Positions 61,377 through 64,000 of a stretch of DNA of 64,000 bases are shown piece after piece. A program made the position numbers and the translations under genes. Under the pieces are notes generated by a model, which was given only the letters and a program-made list of their open reading frames with translations, did no database searches and was not told the DNA's origin. How positions within the stretch are numbered: the first letter of the stretch is position 1; the number at the start of each line of letters is the position of its first letter. The DNA is from Kushneria phosphatilytica (GTDB taxonomy: Bacteria; Pseudomonadota; Gammaproteobacteria; Pseudomonadales; Halomonadaceae): the NCBI RefSeq assembly GCF_008247605.1, contig NZ_CP043420.1, positions 558,001 through 622,000 of the forward strand, given 5' to 3'.

Positions 61377-63251
61377 ATGAACGCAGAGCCCGGAACCGAC
61401 AGGCGTGAAGAAGGTCAGGAAGCGCGGCGTCTGAAGGCCGTGCGGCAACTGGCGCTGCTGGATACGCCGCCCGAGAAGCGGTTTGATCGGCTGATCCGGC
61501 TGGCAGGCAGTATCTTTGACGTTTCGATAGCATTGATCACGCTGATCGACGATCAACGCATCTGGTTCAAGTCGCGTCGAGGTATAGCGTTTGAGAGTAT
61601 TCCGCGAGAGGAAGCATCCTTTTGCGTTCAGTCCCTCCGTGAACCGGAAATGCTGGTGGTCGACGATGCTCGAGGCGATGCCCGTTTTGCGTCTCTTTCA
61701 CTGGTCACCAAACCGCCGTTCGTGCGTTTTTATGCTGGCGCCGTGCTGCGCTCCGAAGAGGGTGAACCGCTGGGGACACTCTGCATCATGGACAATCGCC
61801 CGCGTGAGTTGACCGAGCGCCAACGCACGATCCTGCTGGACCTGGCGCGCCTGGCAGAAAGCGAGATGCGTTTCAGCGATGTCTCCTCGCGCGAGCGCAG
61901 CGGCGCACAAATCCGGGCCAATCGGGACCCGTTGCTGCACTGCATGACCCGCCAGGGGATGAGCGATCTGCTGGATGAGTTCATTCATGAGCGTCCGGTT
62001 ACCCCTGCTGCCGGCTGGCTGCTCAGCGTCGAGCTGCACGACTGGCATGCGCTCAATCTGCGTTACAACGCCGAAGTGGAAAATGAGCTGTTGATCATGG
62101 TGCATGATCGGCTGCATGTGGCACTGGCCGGCAGACAGCTCAGCATTGCACGGGCACAGCCCAATCGACTGGTGGCGCTGATTGGCTCACCCCCTGATGA
62201 GGTGCTGATTGCCGGGGTCCGGAAGCTGCTGGCCGAGCCCTGTCAGGTGGCAGACCACACTATCACGCCACGGCTGCGCCTCTGGACGGTCCCCGTGCCA
62301 CAGGGCATCACGGCAGGCCGTGAGCTGTTGCCCGTACTGCACTATCTGGATCGGCAATACCCCTGGCCCACGGATGGTTTGCAGTATCTTGATGCGGCCC
62401 ACTGGCTGCCTTCCCTGCATCGACGCCGCACCATTCGGCAGCGATTGCCACGCTTGTTCGAGAACGATGGGCTGACCATGTATTACCAGCCCCGGCTTGA
62501 TCTCGTGCCTCACCGTCTGTCAGGTCTGGAAGCCCTGCTACGCTGGCAGGACGATCAGCTCGGTCATGTGTCTCCTCTGGAAATACTGGATATTGCCAAT
62601 GAGGCGGGGCTGAGCCGCGATCTGGATATGTGGGTGGTGCGGCGGGTGATCCGGCAACTGGTGCAATGGCGTGATGCCGGACGTCAGTTGGTCCCTGTCT
62701 CGATCAACCTGTTGCCTGATCAGTTGCGCTACGATGCCTTCGCCGGCTGGCTTGCCGATGAACTTCAGCAACAGGGTATTGCCGGCGAACTGCTGGAGTT
62801 TGAAATTCTCGAGCATGTCGTGATCAACGACTTTCATGGCGTCGTTGCCAACATGCGTCAGCTTGCCGCTCTGGGTGTGCGCTTTGCGCTTGATGACTTT
62901 GGTACCGGCTACTCGGCGCTTGCTTATCTCAATCGAATGCCGGTTGATGTGCTCAAGATTGATCGAGCTTTCATCCAGAGCATTGTCGAGGATGTTCAGG
63001 CAGCGGCACTGGTGCGGTCGATCATCGAAATCGGCCATAATGCGGGGCTTACCATCGTGGCCGAGGGGGTGGAAACACTCGGTCAGTATCTGATTCTGCG
63101 TGCCCATGGCTGTCATGCGGTACAGGGCTTTCTGTTGGCACCTCCCTCTGCGGCAGATACCGTATCCGACTGGCTCGAATGGCCGGCGCTGTTGTCGCCG
63201 CCGAAGCTGGCCATGTCGGCGTCGTTACACGCTGACCCGAGTGAGAAATAA
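61377..63251 (+). CDS. GAF - degenerate GGDEF - EAL protein, probable cyclic di-GMP phosphodiesterase
   Basis: 624 residues. GAF domain at about 30-180 (FDRLIRLAGSIFDVSIALITLIDDQRIWFKSRRG). A GGDEF-like domain follows at about 200-330, but the signature is replaced (SIARAQPNRLVALI for RYGGDEFAVLL), so it cannot make cyclic di-GMP. The EAL domain (about 360-610) keeps GLEALLRWQ, NLLPDQL, EFEILEHVV, LDDFGTGYSALAYLNRMPVDVLKIDRAFI and VAEGVET, so it can probably hydrolyse it. GAGG at 61369 supports the ATG at 61377. It is divergent from the degenerate EAL-HDOD gene. Confidence 0.93.
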   Translation: MNAEPGTDRREEGQEARRLKAVRQLALLDTPPEKRFDRLIRLAGSIFDVSIALITLIDDQRIWFKSRRGIAFESIPREEASFCVQSLREPEMLVVDDARGDARFASLSLVTKPPFVRFYAGAVLRSEEGEPLGTLCIMDNRPRELTERQRTILLDLARLAESEMRFSDVSSRERSGAQIRANRDPLLHCMTRQGMSDLLDEFIHERPVTPAAGWLLSVELHDWHALNLRYNAEVENELLIMVHDRLHVALAGRQLSIARAQPNRLVALIGSPPDEVLIAGVRKLLAEPCQVADHTITPRLRLWTVPVPQGITAGRELLPVLHYLDRQYPWPTDGLQYLDAAHWLPSLHRRRTIRQRLPRLFENDGLTMYYQPRLDLVPHRLSGLEALLRWQDDQLGHVSPLEILDIANEAGLSRDLDMWVVRRVIRQLVQWRDAGRQLVPVSINLLPDQLRYDAFAGWLADELQQQGIAGELLEFEILEHVVINDFHGVVANMRQLAALGVRFALDDFGTGYSALAYLNRMPVDVLKIDRAFIQSIVEDVQAAALVRSIIEIGHNAGLTIVAEGVETLGQYLILRAHGCHAVQGFLLAPPSAADTVSDWLEWPALLSPPKLAMSASLHADPSEK

Positions 63252-63307
63252 TCGGGAGAATGGTGAGCCGGTGAGCTGATCCACTTGCGATGGCACAGGG
63301 AGCATTG

Positions 63308-63904
63308 ATGACAACAATGAGCTGGCGTGACACGCGGACTCACTATGGTCGAATCAGTCGTTGGCTGCACTGGGTGACGGGCGCGTTATTGCTGTGGCAG
63401 TTGGGTGGCCGAGTCGCACAATGGCTGGTGGGGGCAGAGCCCTGGGTGCAGGTCATGAATTCGACTCACCGCTCACTGGGCAGTGCGCTGATGGTCCTGT
63501 TGATGCTGCGGGCCCTGTGGGGGCTGTACAATCTGTCGCGTCGGCCCCGGCATGATGCGGGGCTGATGCTGCTGGCCGGTTTTTCTCATTTGCTGCTTTA
63601 CGCGCTGATGCTGTTGGTGCCGGCCCTTGGGTTGCTGATGACCTGGGCCAGCGGACAGGCGTTTGCGCCCTGGCACGTGCCGCTTTTTTCCGCTGGCGAG
63701 TCGCATGCGACGACAGCAGCGCTGGCTGCACAGTGGCATGTCTGGCTGGGCTGGAGTCTGGTGGTGCTGGTGATCGGCCATATACTGATGGCGCTGGTCT
63801 GGCATCTGCTGATCCGCCGTGATGCTACGCTGCGACGAATGATCGGCCCGCCACCCCAGAGTGAGGCCGCCGATACAGCATCGTTGAAGGAGCCCCGCCA
63901 ATGA
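63308..63904 (+). CDS. Cytochrome b561 family protein
   Basis: 198 residues, four helices. RWLHWVTGALL, NSTHRSLGSAL, FSHLLLYALM and WHVWLGWSLVVLVIGHI carry the expected heme-ligand histidines. It is a membrane cytochrome that passes electrons from quinol. The ATG at 63308 has AGGGAG upstream; a frame to 63290 is possible. It overlaps the next gene by 4 bases (ATGA), which suggests cotranscription. Confidence 0.9.
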   Translation: MTTMSWRDTRTHYGRISRWLHWVTGALLLWQLGGRVAQWLVGAEPWVQVMNSTHRSLGSALMVLLMLRALWGLYNLSRRPRHDAGLMLLAGFSHLLLYALMLLVPALGLLMTWASGQAFAPWHVPLFSAGESHATTAALAAQWHVWLGWSLVVLVIGHILMALVWHLLIRRDATLRRMIGPPPQSEAADTASLKEPRQ

Positions 63905-64000
63905 GTGCCACCGCAGAGACCTCAGGACGACGCACCGTATTGATCACCGGCTCCTCCAGTGGTATCGGTCGGGCGCTGTGCAGCGCTTTTGCCTCAGCGG
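63901..64000 (+). CDS. Short-chain dehydrogenase/reductase, partial
   Basis: The first 33 codons before the window edge. VLITGSSSGIGRALC is the Rossmann TGxxxGIG motif of SDR enzymes. It starts with an ATGA overlap with the cytochrome b561 gene. Substrate unknown; the rest lies outside. Confidence 0.85.
   Translation, partial: MSATAETSGRRTVLITGSSSGIGRALCSAFASA

Noticed and set aside
1..64000. CRISPR arrays, insertion sequences or prophage genes
   Set aside because: No regularly spaced repeats, transposase, integrase or phage structural genes were seen anywhere in the window.

Overview
The window looks like chromosomal DNA of a moderately GC-rich (around 60% by eye) halophilic or marine gammaproteobacterium, most likely of the Halomonadaceae (Halomonas, Kushneria or Chromohalobacter type). 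The evidence is the thrB - DUF2782 - polA neighbourhood, a BetT-type choline carrier, two TRAP transport systems, and the general look of the proteins. This is inference from gene content; no rRNA, tRNA, prophage, insertion sequence or CRISPR array was seen. Genes are densely packed, with many 1-8 base start/stop overlaps.

Layout, left half. 1-4152 (minus): a membrane glycosylation operon (GT2 polyprenyl-phosphate transferase, LAB_N membrane protein, two ArnT-like GT-C transferases, the second cut by the window edge) and a short gene that looks like a catalytically dead GT-C fragment. 4275-8606: homoserine kinase, DUF2782 protein and DNA polymerase I. 8644-15286: MipA/OmpV porin, fused TAXI-TRAP permease, Tat-exported TAXI binding protein and GntR regulator on minus, divergent from a gamma-glutamyltransferase-like hydrolase; a perfect 16-bp palindrome lies between the two units. 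15434-19944: a membrane protein of unknown function, a Crp/Fnr regulator, 6-phosphogluconate dehydrogenase with a strong terminator, and a large unknown membrane protein. 20240-25913: CitE-like lyase, DctPQM TRAP transporter and class I fumarase, a probable dicarboxylate uptake and use unit. 26007-29354: small membrane protein, FNT formate/nitrite channel, aldo/keto reductase, TetR regulator.

Layout, right half. 29626-37710: two consecutive three-gene molybdenum hydroxylase operons of the PaoABC (periplasmic aldehyde oxidoreductase) type; only the second has a Tat leader on its iron-sulfur subunit. 37838-42177: polysaccharide-deacetylase-like protein, glycerate kinase, BetT. 42453-43879: two lipoproteins and a HIT protein. 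44202-52038: an aerobactin-type siderophore operon in the order exporter - iucA - iucB - iucC - iucD, behind a Fur-box promoter, with a convergent FhuF-like ferric-siderophore reductase that has its own Fur-like box. 52201-56438: HAD phosphatase, fdhD, an FdhF/YdeP-type molybdoenzyme and a small overlapping partner gene. 56616-64000: exported amidase, I78-type inhibitor lipoprotein, acyltransferase 3, two EAL-domain proteins (one degenerate, one apparently active), cytochrome b561 and the start of a short-chain dehydrogenase.

Three themes recur: molybdenum enzymes (two Pao-like hydroxylases, FdhF-like enzyme plus FdhD, and an FNT channel that could carry formate), iron acquisition (aerobactin-type synthesis, export and ferric reduction), and uptake of organic acids or amino-acid derivatives coupled to adjacent catabolic enzymes. 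The least explained items are the paired cytoplasmic/periplasmic Pao-like enzymes, the GntR - TAXI-TRAP - glutamyltransferase unit, and the small gene overlapping the FdhF-like gene.
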